From assembly GCA_015067305.1 (NCBI GenBank), contig SVMT01000022.1, forward strand, positions 1 through 39,184: 39,184 bases of DNA, written 5' to 3'. The stretch is from Oscillospiraceae bacterium (GTDB lineage Bacteria; Bacillota; Clostridia; Oscillospirales; UBA644). Of the stretch, positions 1-7,850 are shown piece by piece; positions within the stretch are counted from its first letter, which is position 1; every line of letters starts with the position of its first letter. The notes beneath the pieces were generated by a model. The model worked only from the letters and a program-made list of their open reading frames with translations, ran no database searches and was not told where the DNA came from. The translations under genes and the position numbers were made by a program.

Positions 1-168
1 AAACAGAGAAAACATAAGAGACGTTCCAGCGTGTGGAAGCTTGACATGCCCGGCATGGTAAAATGCTCACATTGCGGTGAATTCCACCTTTCCCACAGAG
101 TTTGCGCTCATTGCGGTTACTACAACGGCAAAGAAGTGATAAAGGTAGAGGCAGAAGCTAACGCTTAA
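1..168 (+). CDS. rpmF: 50S ribosomal protein L32 (3' part)
   Basis: This is the last 55 codons and stop of a gene whose start lies before the window. L32 is a small zinc-ribbon protein of the large ribosomal subunit. The reading frame starts [14 protein letters not shown] and contains two CxxC-type knuckles (CSHCG and CAHCG about 14 residues apart), which is the zinc-binding pattern of bacterial L32, and the tail is short and basic to neutral as expected. It is followed by a 96-bp gap and then the DUF512 gene on the same strand. The stop is TAA at 166-168. Identification is firm; only the N-terminus is missing. Confidence 0.9.
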   Translation, partial: KQRKHKRRSSVWKLDMPGMVKCSHCGEFHLSHRVCAHCGYYNGKEVIKVEAEANA

Positions 169-264
169 TCTTTATGCAAATACGGTTATGAGATGGGAGA
201 ATCGTTTATTTTTCAGTAAATACACGGTTCGCCCGTCTATTCTGCGTATTGCAATGGGGGAATT

Positions 265-1548
265 ATGGCAAAAATAACAGCTATTGAAAAAAATAGCCCG
301 TTTTACGGAAAATTAAAGATCGGAGACGAACTCCTTTCTATAAATGGGATAAAAATACACGATATTTTGGATTATATGTATTGTGTCGCAGATGAAAAAC
401 TCACCTTTACGGTAGATCGCCAAGGTGAGCAGGTTTCATGTTCTGTAAAGTGTAACGGACACACGGGCGTAGATTTTGATACTTACCTCATGGATAAAGA
501 GCGTTCCTGCAAAAACAAGTGTATTTTTTGCTTTATTGACCAGCTTCCCAAGGGTATGAGAAGTACGGTCTACTATAAAGATGACGATTTCCGTCTTTCC
601 TTGCTTTACGGCAACTACGTTACTTTGACAAATGCTACGGACGAGGATATAGACAGGATAATCAGATTGAAAATTTCACCGCTGAATGTTTCCGTACATA
701 CAACAAACGACGATCTTCGCGTGAAAATGATGAAAAACCCAAACGCAAGAGGGATTATGCCTCTTTTGCGTAAACTTACCGATGCTGGAATAAATCTTCG
801 CTGTCAGATAGTTCTTTGCAAGGGCTGGAATGACGGGGAAGAGCTTATTAAAACTATGAACGATCTCAGTACCCTTTATCCCAATGTCTCAAGTGTTTCG
901 GTTGTGCCTCTTGGAATGACTGCACACCGTGAAGGGCTATGCGAATTGGAACTTTTCAATAAGGAAGAGTGTTCGCAGGTTATTGATGTAGTTTCCGCTT
1001 TCGGTGATAAATGTGTTGAGAAATTCGGCACGAGACTTTTCTATGAGTCTGACGAATTTTACGTAAAAGCTGAAAGGGAGATTCCCGACAGCAACTATTA
1101 CGAGGAATTTGAACAGATAGAAAATGGTGTGGGGATAACCTCTCTGTTTATTGAAGATTTTCTTTATGCAGTTGAAGACCTTCCCATAAAAAACGGTACT
1201 GCGGAAGTTTCCTGGGTCACGGGCAAGAGTATGGAAAATATTATCCCTTCTCTTATAAATAAGGTCAACGAAAAATTGCCTGACCTTAAAATAAACCTTT
1301 ACCCTATTGCCAATAAATTCTTTGGAGAGACAGTGACCGTTACAGGACTTGTCACGGGAGGAGATATTATTTCTCAGCTCAAAGACAAACCTCTCGGCAA
1401 AAAGCTTATTATTCCCAAAGTTATGCTCCGTGACGATGTTTTTCTTGACGATGTTTCCGTTTCGGACATTGAAAAAGCTCTGAATGTCGAAACTGTTATT
1501 CTTGAAGAGCCTTGCGATATAGTAGACTTTTTTGAAAGTCTCGTTTAA
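265..1548 (+). CDS. DUF512 family protein: PDZ plus radical SAM-like enzyme
   Basis: A 427-residue cytosolic protein. Residues about 1-60 look like a PDZ domain (GDELLSINGIKIHD). They are followed by an iron-sulfur cysteine cluster, C82-x3-C86-x2-C89, as in radical SAM enzymes, then a long C-terminal region typical of DUF512 proteins. The family is widespread in Clostridia and is commonly found just upstream of der, as here; the reaction is not established. The start ATG is preceded by ATGGGGGAATT, which supplies a GGGG Shine-Dalgarno. The gap to der is 53 bp and holds a separate strong ribosome binding site, so the two are probably co-transcribed. The family call is strong, the function unknown. 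Confidence 0.88.
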   Translation: MAKITAIEKNSPFYGKLKIGDELLSINGIKIHDILDYMYCVADEKLTFTVDRQGEQVSCSVKCNGHTGVDFDTYLMDKERSCKNKCIFCFIDQLPKGMRSTVYYKDDDFRLSLLYGNYVTLTNATDEDIDRIIRLKISPLNVSVHTTNDDLRVKMMKNPNARGIMPLLRKLTDAGINLRCQIVLCKGWNDGEELIKTMNDLSTLYPNVSSVSVVPLGMTAHREGLCELELFNKEECSQVIDVVSAFGDKCVEKFGTRLFYESDEFYVKAEREIPDSNYYEEFEQIENGVGITSLFIEDFLYAVEDLPIKNGTAEVSWVTGKSMENIIPSLINKVNEKLPDLKINLYPIANKFFGETVTVTGLVTGGDIISQLKDKPLGKKLIIPKVMLRDDVFLDDVSVSDIEKALNVETVILEEPCDIVDFFESLV

Positions 1549-1601
1549 ATTTGAAAATAACCATTTTACATATAATTATCCTCTGGAGGAGATGACATTT
1601 T

Positions 1602-2933
1602 ATGGCACTGCCTGTTGTTGCCGTCGTGGGACGACCCAATGTCGGCAAAAGTACATTATTTAATAAGATCGTCGGTCAGCGTCTTTCGATCGTGGAAGAT
1701 ATTCCCGGCGTTACAAGAGACAGAATTTATTACGACACAGAATGGCGCGGTCAGGCGTTTACACTGGTTGATACGGGTGGTATTGAGCCCCGTTCCGATG
1801 ACGTTGTTCTTTCACAGATGCGCCGTCAGGCTGAAATAGCCATTGAAAAAGCAGACGTCGTTCTCATGATGACTGACATAAAAACGGGAATGACTGCAAC
1901 AGATGCGGAAGTTGCCCAGATGCTTCTTAAAGCAAATAAGGAAATAATTCTTTGCGTAAATAAAGTTGACAGGCCCGGTGATCCGCCACCTGAAATTTAT
2001 GAATTCTACAATCTCGGTCTTGGCGACCCTTATCCAATTTCTTCCACACACGGTCTCGGCTTGGGTGAACTTCTTGATGCTGTCTATGAGAAGATCCAGC
2101 ACGTTGAACCTGAACCTGAATACGAAGATGCGATCAAGGTTGCTCTTATAGGTAAGCCTAATGTTGGTAAAAGCTCTCTTGTCAACTGTATTCTCGGCGA
2201 AAACCGCCTTGTCGTTTCCGATGTTCCGGGTACGACACGTGATGCTGTAGACTCTTTGAAAGAAAACGAACACGGTAAATATGTATTTATTGACACGGCA
2301 GGTCTCCGCAAAAAGAATAAGGTTACTGAGATCATTGAGCGTTACAGCGTTGTCCGTTCCTATATGGCTGTGGACAGAGCCGATGTTGTTCTCATTATGA
2401 TCGACGCTAACGAAGGTGTTACGGAGCAGGATACAAAGATTGCAGGATTTGCCCATGAAAAAGGCAAAGCTTCCATTGTAGTAGTAAACAAATGGGATGC
2501 TGTTGAAAAAGACGACAAGACCATGGATAAAATGCGCGAGAAAATTTCGGAAGACCTTAAATTTATGTCTTATGCTCCCATCGTTTTCATTTCTGCCAAA
2601 ACAGGTCAGCGCGTGGATAAGCTCTACGAAATGATCAATTTCGTTGCGGAACAGCATTCCAGAAGAATTTCCACAGGCGTACTCAATGATATGCTTGCTG
2701 ATGCCACAGCAAAGGTTCAGCCTCCCACAGATAAAGGCAAGAGACTTAAACTTCTCTATATGACTCAGCCTGCTGTGAATCCGCCTACATTCGTTGTTTT
2801 TGTCAACGATAAAGAGCTTTTCCATTTCTCATATCAGCGTTACATCGAAAACTGCATAAGAGACACCTTTGGACTTACGGGAACACCTATTCATATCGTT
2901 TCCCGTGAAAAAGGCGAAAACTTTGAACTTTAA
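1602..2933 (+). CDS. der: Ribosome-associated GTPase Der (EngA)
   Basis: Der is an essential GTPase with two tandem G domains that acts in 50S ribosomal subunit assembly. Both Walker A motifs are visible: GRPNVGKST with Lys16 and GKPNVGKSS with Lys190. Switch and specificity motifs follow in each half (DTGG/NKVD and DTAG/NKWD), and a C-terminal KH-like domain occupies about residues 350-443. The length of 443 residues is normal for the family. The start ATG follows TCTGGAGGAGATGACATTTT, a strong ribosome binding site. plsY follows after 24 bp, an arrangement (der-plsY) common in Firmicutes. Large open frames on both strands inside the gene are shadows. Confidence 0.97.
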   Translation: MALPVVAVVGRPNVGKSTLFNKIVGQRLSIVEDIPGVTRDRIYYDTEWRGQAFTLVDTGGIEPRSDDVVLSQMRRQAEIAIEKADVVLMMTDIKTGMTATDAEVAQMLLKANKEIILCVNKVDRPGDPPPEIYEFYNLGLGDPYPISSTHGLGLGELLDAVYEKIQHVEPEPEYEDAIKVALIGKPNVGKSSLVNCILGENRLVVSDVPGTTRDAVDSLKENEHGKYVFIDTAGLRKKNKVTEIIERYSVVRSYMAVDRADVVLIMIDANEGVTEQDTKIAGFAHEKGKASIVVVNKWDAVEKDDKTMDKMREKISEDLKFMSYAPIVFISAKTGQRVDKLYEMINFVAEQHSRRISTGVLNDMLADATAKVQPPTDKGKRLKLLYMTQPAVNPPTFVVFVNDKELFHFSYQRYIENCIRDTFGLTGTPIHIVSREKGENFEL

Positions 2934-2957
2934 TATTTCGGAAAGGAATAGACTTGT

Positions 2958-3602
2958 ATGGTACAGATTTTAATTCTTCTTGTTCTCGGCTACCTTCTCG
3001 GTAGTATAAACCTTTCGGTTATTGTTACGAAATATATAGGCAAAACAGACATCAGAGCGCACGGAAGCGGTAATGCGGGCGGTACTAATGTTGTCCGTGT
3101 TATGGGTGCCAAATGGGGTATTTCCGTCATGGCGTTGGAAATTCTCAAAGGTGTAATTCTCGGATTTGTTGCCCGTTATGCCTGGCCCGTTGATCCTCTT
3201 GCATTGGGAGAACTCGGACCTCAGATCACAGGCGCAATAGCCGTTATAGGTGTTATGTTCGGTAATATGTATCCCTGTTTCCACGGCTTCAAAGGCGGAA
3301 AAGGCGTTACTACTTGCGGCGCATTGGCAATAGTTGTTGACTGGCGTGTTTTTGTAGTTCTTTTTGCGCTTTTCCTTACAATTTTCTTTATAACAAAGAT
3401 AGTTTCTATTTCTTCTATTATTGCATCTGCTTGCGTTCCCGCAGCTATCGCCCTTCTTAATTTCGGCAAAAATTACTGGTGGTTGCTTTGCGCAGTATGT
3501 GCGGTAAACAGTCTTATGCTTATTATCAGACACCGTGAAAATATTAAAAGACTAATTAACGGTACTGAAAACAAATTTAACTTAGGCAAGAAAAAAAACT
3601 GA
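2958..3602 (+). CDS. plsY: Acyl-phosphate:glycerol-3-phosphate acyltransferase
   Basis: PlsY is a multi-pass membrane enzyme that transfers an acyl chain from acyl phosphate to glycerol-3-phosphate, the first step of phospholipid synthesis in most Gram-positive bacteria. The 214-residue product has about five hydrophobic segments. It carries the family loops GSGNAGGTN near residue 37 and HGFKGGKGV near residue 110, which bind the phosphate-bearing substrates. It begins MVQILILLVLGYLLGSIN, and GSIN is typical of the N-terminus. The ribosome binding site GGAAAGGA lies just upstream. It sits between der and pyrE with short spacers, so it is probably part of one transcript. The C-terminal tail is lysine-rich. 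Confidence 0.95.
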   Translation: MVQILILLVLGYLLGSINLSVIVTKYIGKTDIRAHGSGNAGGTNVVRVMGAKWGISVMALEILKGVILGFVARYAWPVDPLALGELGPQITGAIAVIGVMFGNMYPCFHGFKGGKGVTTCGALAIVVDWRVFVVLFALFLTIFFITKIVSISSIIASACVPAAIALLNFGKNYWWLLCAVCAVNSLMLIIRHRENIKRLINGTENKFNLGKKKN

Positions 3603-3621
3603 TATAAAGGGGATAAATCAA

Positions 3622-4284
3622 ATGACTTACAAAGAAAGTTTTATTAAATTCATGGAAGAATGCGGTGTTCTCACATTCGGCAGCTTTACACTTAAAAGCG
3701 GCAGACAGGCACCCTATTTTATCAATGCGGGCAATTACAACACAGGCGCACAGCTTGCACGTCTTGGTGAATTCTACGCAGATTGCATCAAAGAAAACAA
3801 TATCGCCGCAGAAACACTTTTCGGACCTGCATACAAGGGAATTCCCCTTGCCGCAACCGCAGCTGCTTCTCTTTTCAACAAATACGGCATTGACCTCAAC
3901 TATGCTTTCGACAGAAAAGAAGCAAAAGACCACGGCGAAGGCGGTCTCATCGTTGGTAAACAGCTCAAAGACGGCGAAAAGATCGTTATCATCGAAGATG
4001 TTATGACTTCCGGTAAAGCTCTCCGCGAAGTTCTTCCCAAACTCAAAGCAGAAGCAAACGTAGATGTTTCTTCCATGGTCATCCAGGTTGACCGTATGGA
4101 AAGAGGTCTCACCAGCGAACTTTCCGCAGTTGAAGAAGTTAAACGTGATTTCGGTGTAACCGTATATCCCATCGTAACTATCCTTGACATCATTGCCGCA
4201 GCAGAAAGCGGACTTATTAAAGGAAAAGAATATGTGCCTGCGATGTTGGAGTATAGGGCGCAATACGGTGTTGGACTCAAATAA
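3622..4284 (+). CDS. pyrE: Orotate phosphoribosyltransferase
   Basis: PyrE makes orotidine 5'-monophosphate from orotate and PRPP in pyrimidine synthesis. The PRPP-binding motif VIIEDVMTSGKA is present near residue 120, as are the substrate loop with FDRKEAKDHGEGG and an N-terminal FTLKSGR segment. The 220-residue length fits the family. The ribosome binding site is AAAGGGGA, 19 bp after plsY. No other pyr genes are adjacent, so its link to der-plsY is positional. Codon choice (TTC, AAC, GAA, CTC frequent) looks more biased than in the DUF512 gene, suggesting strong expression; this is a visual impression. A repeat-rich gap follows. Confidence 0.96.
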   Translation: MTYKESFIKFMEECGVLTFGSFTLKSGRQAPYFINAGNYNTGAQLARLGEFYADCIKENNIAAETLFGPAYKGIPLAATAAASLFNKYGIDLNYAFDRKEAKDHGEGGLIVGKQLKDGEKIVIIEDVMTSGKALREVLPKLKAEANVDVSSMVIQVDRMERGLTSELSAVEEVKRDFGVTVYPIVTILDIIAAAESGLIKGKEYVPAMLEYRAQYGVGLK

Positions 4285-4297
4285 TTGCGGTGATATT

Positions 4298-4344
4298 TTC
4301 CGCCTGTTGTCGTTATCGCTCCGCTCGCAGTACACAAAGTACAG
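4298..4344. repeat. 47-bp direct repeat, copy 1
   Basis: This segment begins TTCCGCCTGTTGTCGTTATC and ends in GTACACAAAGTACAG, where GTAC-ACAAA-GTAC is a small inverted repeat. It matches the copy at 4407-4453 except for one C/T difference near the start, and both copies are followed by a TCGGG at the same spacing. Confidence 0.85.
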
Positions 4345-4406
4345 CTTCGGGAGCGCTGCCTAAACAGTCGAAAAATCTCAAGCGCAAAGAATATGAGGCA
4401 TGATGG

Positions 4407-4453
4407 TTCCGTCTGTTGTCGTTATCGCTCCGCTCGCAGTACACAAAGTACAG
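4407..4453. repeat. 47-bp direct repeat, copy 2
   Basis: Second copy of the element at 4298-4344, 109 bp downstream in the same orientation with one mismatch. No further copy was seen in the window. Two copies with 62 bp of non-repeated sequence between them look like a dispersed intergenic repeat rather than a CRISPR array. Confidence 0.85.
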
Positions 4454-4490
4454 TGTCGGGTTTGCGATTAAGTAAATAATATGAAAATAG

Positions 4491-4528
4491 CGGGGGAAGA
4501 ACCTTTTAGGAACAAGGTTCTTCCCCCG
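4491..4528. repeat. Long perfect hairpin without a U-tract
   Basis: A 15-bp perfect stem (4491-4505 with 4514-4528, CGGGGGAAGAACCTT and its complement) and an 8-base loop. It is followed by TACCCCTATCTCC rather than a T run, so it is a poor intrinsic terminator. A similar hairpin with a similar C-rich tail occurs at 38710-38745. Confidence 0.75.
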
Positions 4529-4630
4529 TACCCCTATCTCCAAAACTCGTTGTTAAATTATAATTTAGGGTCTGGCTTTTTTTTGTAAATAAAAGTTCGT
4601 AACTTTTTATTACCCCCCCCGTAAAATATA

Positions 4631-4659
4631 TTGACAAAAGTGGGAATATATGGTATAAT
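4631..4659 (+). promoter_or_regulatory. Sigma-A-type promoter of the lipoprotein gene
   Basis: TTGACA at 4631-4636 and TATAAT at 4654-4659 with a 17-bp spacer, a full consensus. It lies about 37 bp before the start codon at 4696 and 10 bp after a run of eight C. Confidence 0.85.
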
Positions 4660-4695
4660 GAAATTGTCAGAGATATATTGGAAGGACTGATTCAT

Positions 4696-5679
4696 ATGAA
4701 AAAATTATTGATGTTTTTGGCGCTGACTTTTTTGCTGACTGCCTGCGTGAAAATTGATGTGCAGGGAGATATCGAGCCCAAAGACCCTGAGATCAAGGAT
4801 GAAGTGGTTGCGCCTGTTTCTCCCGAAGCTCCGAATGACGAACCGATCGAAGAACCCCCAGTCATTTTCGCCGAAGAGCCTGTTCCCGTTCCCGTAGAGC
4901 CCGAACCTGTTCCCGTTGAAACTTTAGAACCCGATTCACAGGTCGAAACTGTAAAACTCCGAGGTGCGGCGCTTGGTTCCGTTGATATGACCGATTACGG
5001 CGACGAATACAGATATATGAGTTTTGATGAAGCTCAGGCACTTACGGGCGGTAAATTATATTTGTTTAAGGAAAAACACAACGAGTATTGGAACGGATAT
5101 ATAACTCCGTCAGGTAAGCTTGTTTATATAGACCCAAGGATTTTTGAACAACTTCCCGAAGGCACGGTGGATTTTGCTGTTGATTGGAGTCATCCCGAAA
5201 ACTCGGCAGCGCCTGTAAATTTCCGTACTGAGGATTACCGTATGCCTGATGGTCTTATTTCTCTTGAAACCTCAAATATCGTAGTTTCTGATGTTAAATA
5301 TGACCTTTATGTTGATATGTGTTCAAGCATGGATGCATATGATCCTTATGAGGTTTTCTGTTGTTATGGCGTTGCGATGGAAGGAACAGTTTCTTATGAT
5401 TACGGTTTCAAGGTCAATTCTGAGGACTACAAAGGAATGACTTTGAAATGTACAGTTACTGACCCCGACGGAAAAGTGAATGTCTACAGCGGAAGTACAG
5501 ACGGTGTTGTTTCAGTCGAATCACGTGTGAGAGATGTTGCTTCAATAGATTGGCTTACTTGGAATGTCGTTGCTGAGATAGTTGATGATGACGGAAATGT
5601 TGTTTATACTGAATCTTTTATGTATAAGGAATATGAGGATTTCGCAAATTCAATCGAGTTTGCGATCCCCATGCAATAA
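4696..5679 (+). CDS. Secreted lipoprotein of unknown function
   Basis: A predicted lipoprotein of 327 residues. The N-terminus MKKLLMFLALTFLLTAC is a lipoprotein signal with the lipid-modified cysteine at residue 17. A Pro/Glu/Val-rich linker of about 60 residues with PVPVEPEPVPVE-type repeats should hold the globular part away from the membrane. The remaining 230 residues are not recognised and contain several Tyr/Asp-rich segments. I place the start at ATG 4696 because GGAAGG at 4680-4685 sits at good spacing; an upstream in-frame TTG at 4678 would overlap that site. It has its own promoter and a terminator at 5688-5722, so it is a single-gene unit. Confidence 0.8.
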   Translation: MKKLLMFLALTFLLTACVKIDVQGDIEPKDPEIKDEVVAPVSPEAPNDEPIEEPPVIFAEEPVPVPVEPEPVPVETLEPDSQVETVKLRGAALGSVDMTDYGDEYRYMSFDEAQALTGGKLYLFKEKHNEYWNGYITPSGKLVYIDPRIFEQLPEGTVDFAVDWSHPENSAAPVNFRTEDYRMPDGLISLETSNIVVSDVKYDLYVDMCSSMDAYDPYEVFCCYGVAMEGTVSYDYGFKVNSEDYKGMTLKCTVTDPDGKVNVYSGSTDGVVSVESRVRDVASIDWLTWNVVAEIVDDDGNVVYTESFMYKEYEDFANSIEFAIPMQ

Positions 5680-5687
5680 TGAATATG

Positions 5688-5722
5688 AAATCGGTACTTT
5701 CGGGTGCCGATTTTTATTATTT
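5688..5722 (+). terminator. Intrinsic terminator of the lipoprotein gene
   Basis: A 10-bp stem (5688-5697 with 5704-5713, one G-U pair), a 6-base loop and a T-rich tract to 5722. It lies 8 bp after the lipoprotein stop codon. Confidence 0.85.
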
Positions 5723-5744
5723 TTTAGGTTTTTTTGTTAAGTGC

Positions 5745-5772
5745 TTGATTTTTTGTAATTATGTGGTATAAT
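5745..5772 (+). promoter_or_regulatory. Promoter of the Nudix gene
   Basis: TTGATT at 5745-5750 and TATAAT at 5767-5772 with a 16-bp spacer. The -10 box contains the ATG at 5771 that opens the longest reading frame, so that ATG cannot be the translation start. Confidence 0.75.
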
Positions 5773-5812
5773 GTATATAGGTAATTATTTTTTTGTAAAG
5801 GAGAGGTTTTTT

Positions 5813-6283
5813 GTGTCGCACTTGTTGGTTGCAGAAATGACTACCATGGTCATGGTTTACAACAAGGATACCGATGAGGTTCTTGTTATTGACAGGCTGA
5901 AAAAATATCCGGGACTCAGTTTCCCCGGCGGTCATGCTGAAAAAGGCGAAAGCTTCTACGAATGTGCTGTCCGTGAAGTCAAAGAGGAAGCGGGACTTGA
6001 TGTTTCCGAGCTTGAACCCTGCGGCATGATAAACTGGTGCAAGTCTGACGGCAGCGGCAGATACGTGGAGTTCCTTTACAAAACTTCTGTTTTCAGCGGT
6101 ACGCTTTCGGAGGGAACCGATGAGGGAAATATTTTCTGGCTTCCGAAGTCAGAACTTTATAAGCGTCCCTTGTCTCCCAATTTTGCGGAATATCTTCCCG
6201 TGTTTTTCTCCGAAAAATACACAGAAGCCCTCGGTGAATGGACCGTGGACGACAGCTTTACGGGTATAAAGTATTTTTCATAA
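5813..6283 (+). CDS. Nudix hydrolase, MutT/8-oxo-dGTPase-like
   Basis: Nudix enzymes cleave nucleoside diphosphates linked to another group; this size class often cleans oxidised dNTPs. The full Nudix box is present (G-HAEKG-E then seven residues then REVKEEAGL), beginning near residue 41. The protein is 156 residues from the GTG at 5813, which has AAAGGAGAGG at 5797-5806 as ribosome binding site. The longer frame from ATG 5771 is rejected because that ATG overlaps the promoter -10 box. The C-terminal part (TDEGNIFWLPKSEL) resembles 8-oxo-dGTP diphosphatases of Firmicutes. Substrate is inferred only from the family. The gene stands alone between a lipoprotein gene and the sporulation pair. 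Confidence 0.85.
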   Translation: MSHLLVAEMTTMVMVYNKDTDEVLVIDRLKKYPGLSFPGGHAEKGESFYECAVREVKEEAGLDVSELEPCGMINWCKSDGSGRYVEFLYKTSVFSGTLSEGTDEGNIFWLPKSELYKRPLSPNFAEYLPVFFSEKYTEALGEWTVDDSFTGIKYFS

Positions 6284-6322
6284 AAGAAGCCTCTTCCGAA
6301 TAATCTTTAATGAAAAGATATT

Positions 6323-6595
6323 ATGGGAGAGTTGAGAAAATTGAAACGGAAAAGAACTGAAGAAACTTCGGTACAGCTTCATTCTGTGCCTCAGATAGAA
6401 TTTTACGGCAGGGAACAGGTCTCTGTTGAGGACTGTAAAGGCGTAGTTATTGCAGAATATGACACCGAAACCATAAAACTTATGGCTGGAAGTCAAAAGA
6501 TCAGATTCTACGGAAACGGACTTAATTTGAAAAATCTCACACCTTGTTCTGTGATGATAAGCGGTAAAGTCTCGTCTTTTGAATTTGAGGGGTGA
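6323..6595 (+). CDS. yqfC: Sporulation protein YqfC
   Basis: A 90-residue protein of the YabP/YqfC family, needed for normal endospore formation in Bacillus; the biochemical role is not known. Recognition rests on the body of the protein (VPQIEFYGREQVSVEDCKGV and a C-terminal CSVMISGKVSSFEFEG) and on the yqfD gene starting 6 bp after its stop. The ATG at 6323 has only a weak upstream site. A TTG at 6341, preceded by GGGAGAG, is a plausible alternative start and would shorten the protein by six residues. The yqfC-yqfD-phoH order is typical of spore-forming Firmicutes. Confidence 0.88.
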   Translation: MGELRKLKRKRTEETSVQLHSVPQIEFYGREQVSVEDCKGVVIAEYDTETIKLMAGSQKIRFYGNGLNLKNLTPCSVMISGKVSSFEFEG

Positions 6596-6601
6596 ACTTC
6601 T

Positions 6602-7813
6602 GTGCGGAAAACTGTTGCCGAATGGGGAGATCATATCGTCGGTTGGCGAAAGATCGAGGTCTGCGGATTTTACGTTGAAGAATTTCTTAATGCGGTCAAA
6701 AATGAAAATATAGAAATATGGGAATTACGTAAAAAAGATCAATGCAGTATTTCTTTTAAAGTACATTCCTTTTCCGAGGAGAAACTTTTTGAAGTTGCCG
6801 AAAGCAGACAAAGTCTTCGTGAAATGGAAGTCAAGGTCTGCGAAACGGGCGGATTGATTGAAGATATTCTTCGGTACAAATTGCGTTCGGGTCTGTTTGT
6901 GGGCTTCATTTTTGCCGTAGTATTGTTTTTTGTTATGACTTCATTTATCTGGAAGATCGAGATCACTGGGCTGAATTCTATCCCCGAAGAAAAGTTACTT
7001 GAAGCTCTGGCTGAGAACGGTATTGCAATAGGTGCCTTGACCACAGGACATGATTTTCAACAGATAAAATACGATATAATACATGATTTTAAAAACATTG
7101 CATATATAACCGTTAACATGAAAGGCTGTAAAGTCGAGGTCGAAGTTGACGAAAGTGTTATTCCACCTGAAATAGACAAGACTTTTCCTTGCAATATCGT
7201 TGCGAAAAATGACGGTCAGATACTTCTTATTGAAGCGTATAAGGGTATTCCGCAGGTGAAAAAATATGAAGCGGTTCGGAAAGGTCAGCTCCTTGTGGGA
7301 GGGATCTATAACAGTAATGTTATCGGATACAGACTTGTTCATTCCGAAGCGAAAATAATGGCTCGGATGCGCCAAACTTATACGGAATTTTGTCCTTTTG
7401 TTTCTTTGCAAATTGAAGAAACGGGGAGAACGGATGTTTTTTATGAACTGAAAATTTTCGGATTAAATATAGATCTGTCTTTTTTCAAGAAAAATAATTA
7501 CGGAAAATATGAATCTATTTCGGAAGAAACAGAGCTTCGTATAGGTGAAGATCTTGTTTTGCCGATATCTCTGGTCAAGACGGTCGTTTATGAACAAAAT
7601 GAAAAACCGGTTGTTCATGATGAAGACTCTGCAACGGCTTATATTGAGTCTGTTTTGAATGAGAAGATGCGTATAGCTCTCCACGGAATTGAAGTCGAAA
7701 GTATTGAAAAACGATTTAGTGTCGATGAGAACGGCGTTTACGGAGTTTATGATCTGACGGTCATTGACGATATCTGTGAAGTCCGTGAGATCGAAGTTGA
7801 AATAAAAGAATAA
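6602..7813 (+). CDS. yqfD: Sporulation protein YqfD
   Basis: A 403-residue membrane protein of the YqfD family, a sporulation-associated group paired with YqfC. One clear transmembrane segment lies near residues 98-116 (GLFVGFIFAVVLFFVMTSFI), followed by a POTRA/FtsQ-like extracytoplasmic segment (WKIEITGLNSIPEEKLLEAL). The GTG start is preceded by GAGGGGTGA, which overlaps the end of yqfC, so translation is probably coupled. phoH follows after 37 bp with a small stem in the gap. The exact role is not established in the family; a mother-cell function in the forespore envelope is the usual assumption. Confidence 0.9.
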   Translation: MRKTVAEWGDHIVGWRKIEVCGFYVEEFLNAVKNENIEIWELRKKDQCSISFKVHSFSEEKLFEVAESRQSLREMEVKVCETGGLIEDILRYKLRSGLFVGFIFAVVLFFVMTSFIWKIEITGLNSIPEEKLLEALAENGIAIGALTTGHDFQQIKYDIIHDFKNIAYITVNMKGCKVEVEVDESVIPPEIDKTFPCNIVAKNDGQILLIEAYKGIPQVKKYEAVRKGQLLVGGIYNSNVIGYRLVHSEAKIMARMRQTYTEFCPFVSLQIEETGRTDVFYELKIFGLNIDLSFFKKNNYGKYESISEETELRIGEDLVLPISLVKTVVYEQNEKPVVHDEDSATAYIESVLNEKMRIALHGIEVESIEKRFSVDENGVYGVYDLTVIDDICEVREIEVEIKE

Positions 7814-7850
7814 AAAAATACCGCTGTGAAGCGGCAGAACGGAGAATATA

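Larger units (their letters stand above)
4285..4695. other. Repeat-rich intergenic region after pyrE
   Basis: No credible gene is present in these 411 bp. The region holds two 47-bp direct repeats, a 15-bp perfect inverted repeat at 4491-4528 followed by a C-rich segment, a T-rich stretch at 4577-4585, a short AT stem at 4591-4607, a run of eight C at 4613-4620, and the promoter of the next gene. Minus-strand open frames across it are generated by the repeats. Confidence 0.7.

Noticed and set aside
1812-2825. A 337-codon open frame on the minus strand inside der
   Set aside because: It is the exact complement of the well-conserved der gene, lacks a ribosome binding site and gives a Cys/Phe/Asn-rich protein with no recognisable domain.
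3577-4335. A 252-codon minus-strand frame over pyrE
   Set aside because: Shadow of pyrE created by its biased codon use; the start lies in the intergenic repeat.
4298-4453. Possible CRISPR remnant
   Set aside because: Only two repeats, 47 bp long, spacer 62 bp, no further units and no cas genes.
4313-4543. Minus-strand frame reading CERSDNDNRR-like sequence
   Set aside because: It is made from the 47-bp repeats and the hairpin, so it is an artefact of non-coding repeats.
5771-5812. ATG at 5771 as the start of the Nudix protein
   Set aside because: This ATG is part of the TATAAT box; the GTG at 5813 has a strong ribosome binding site.
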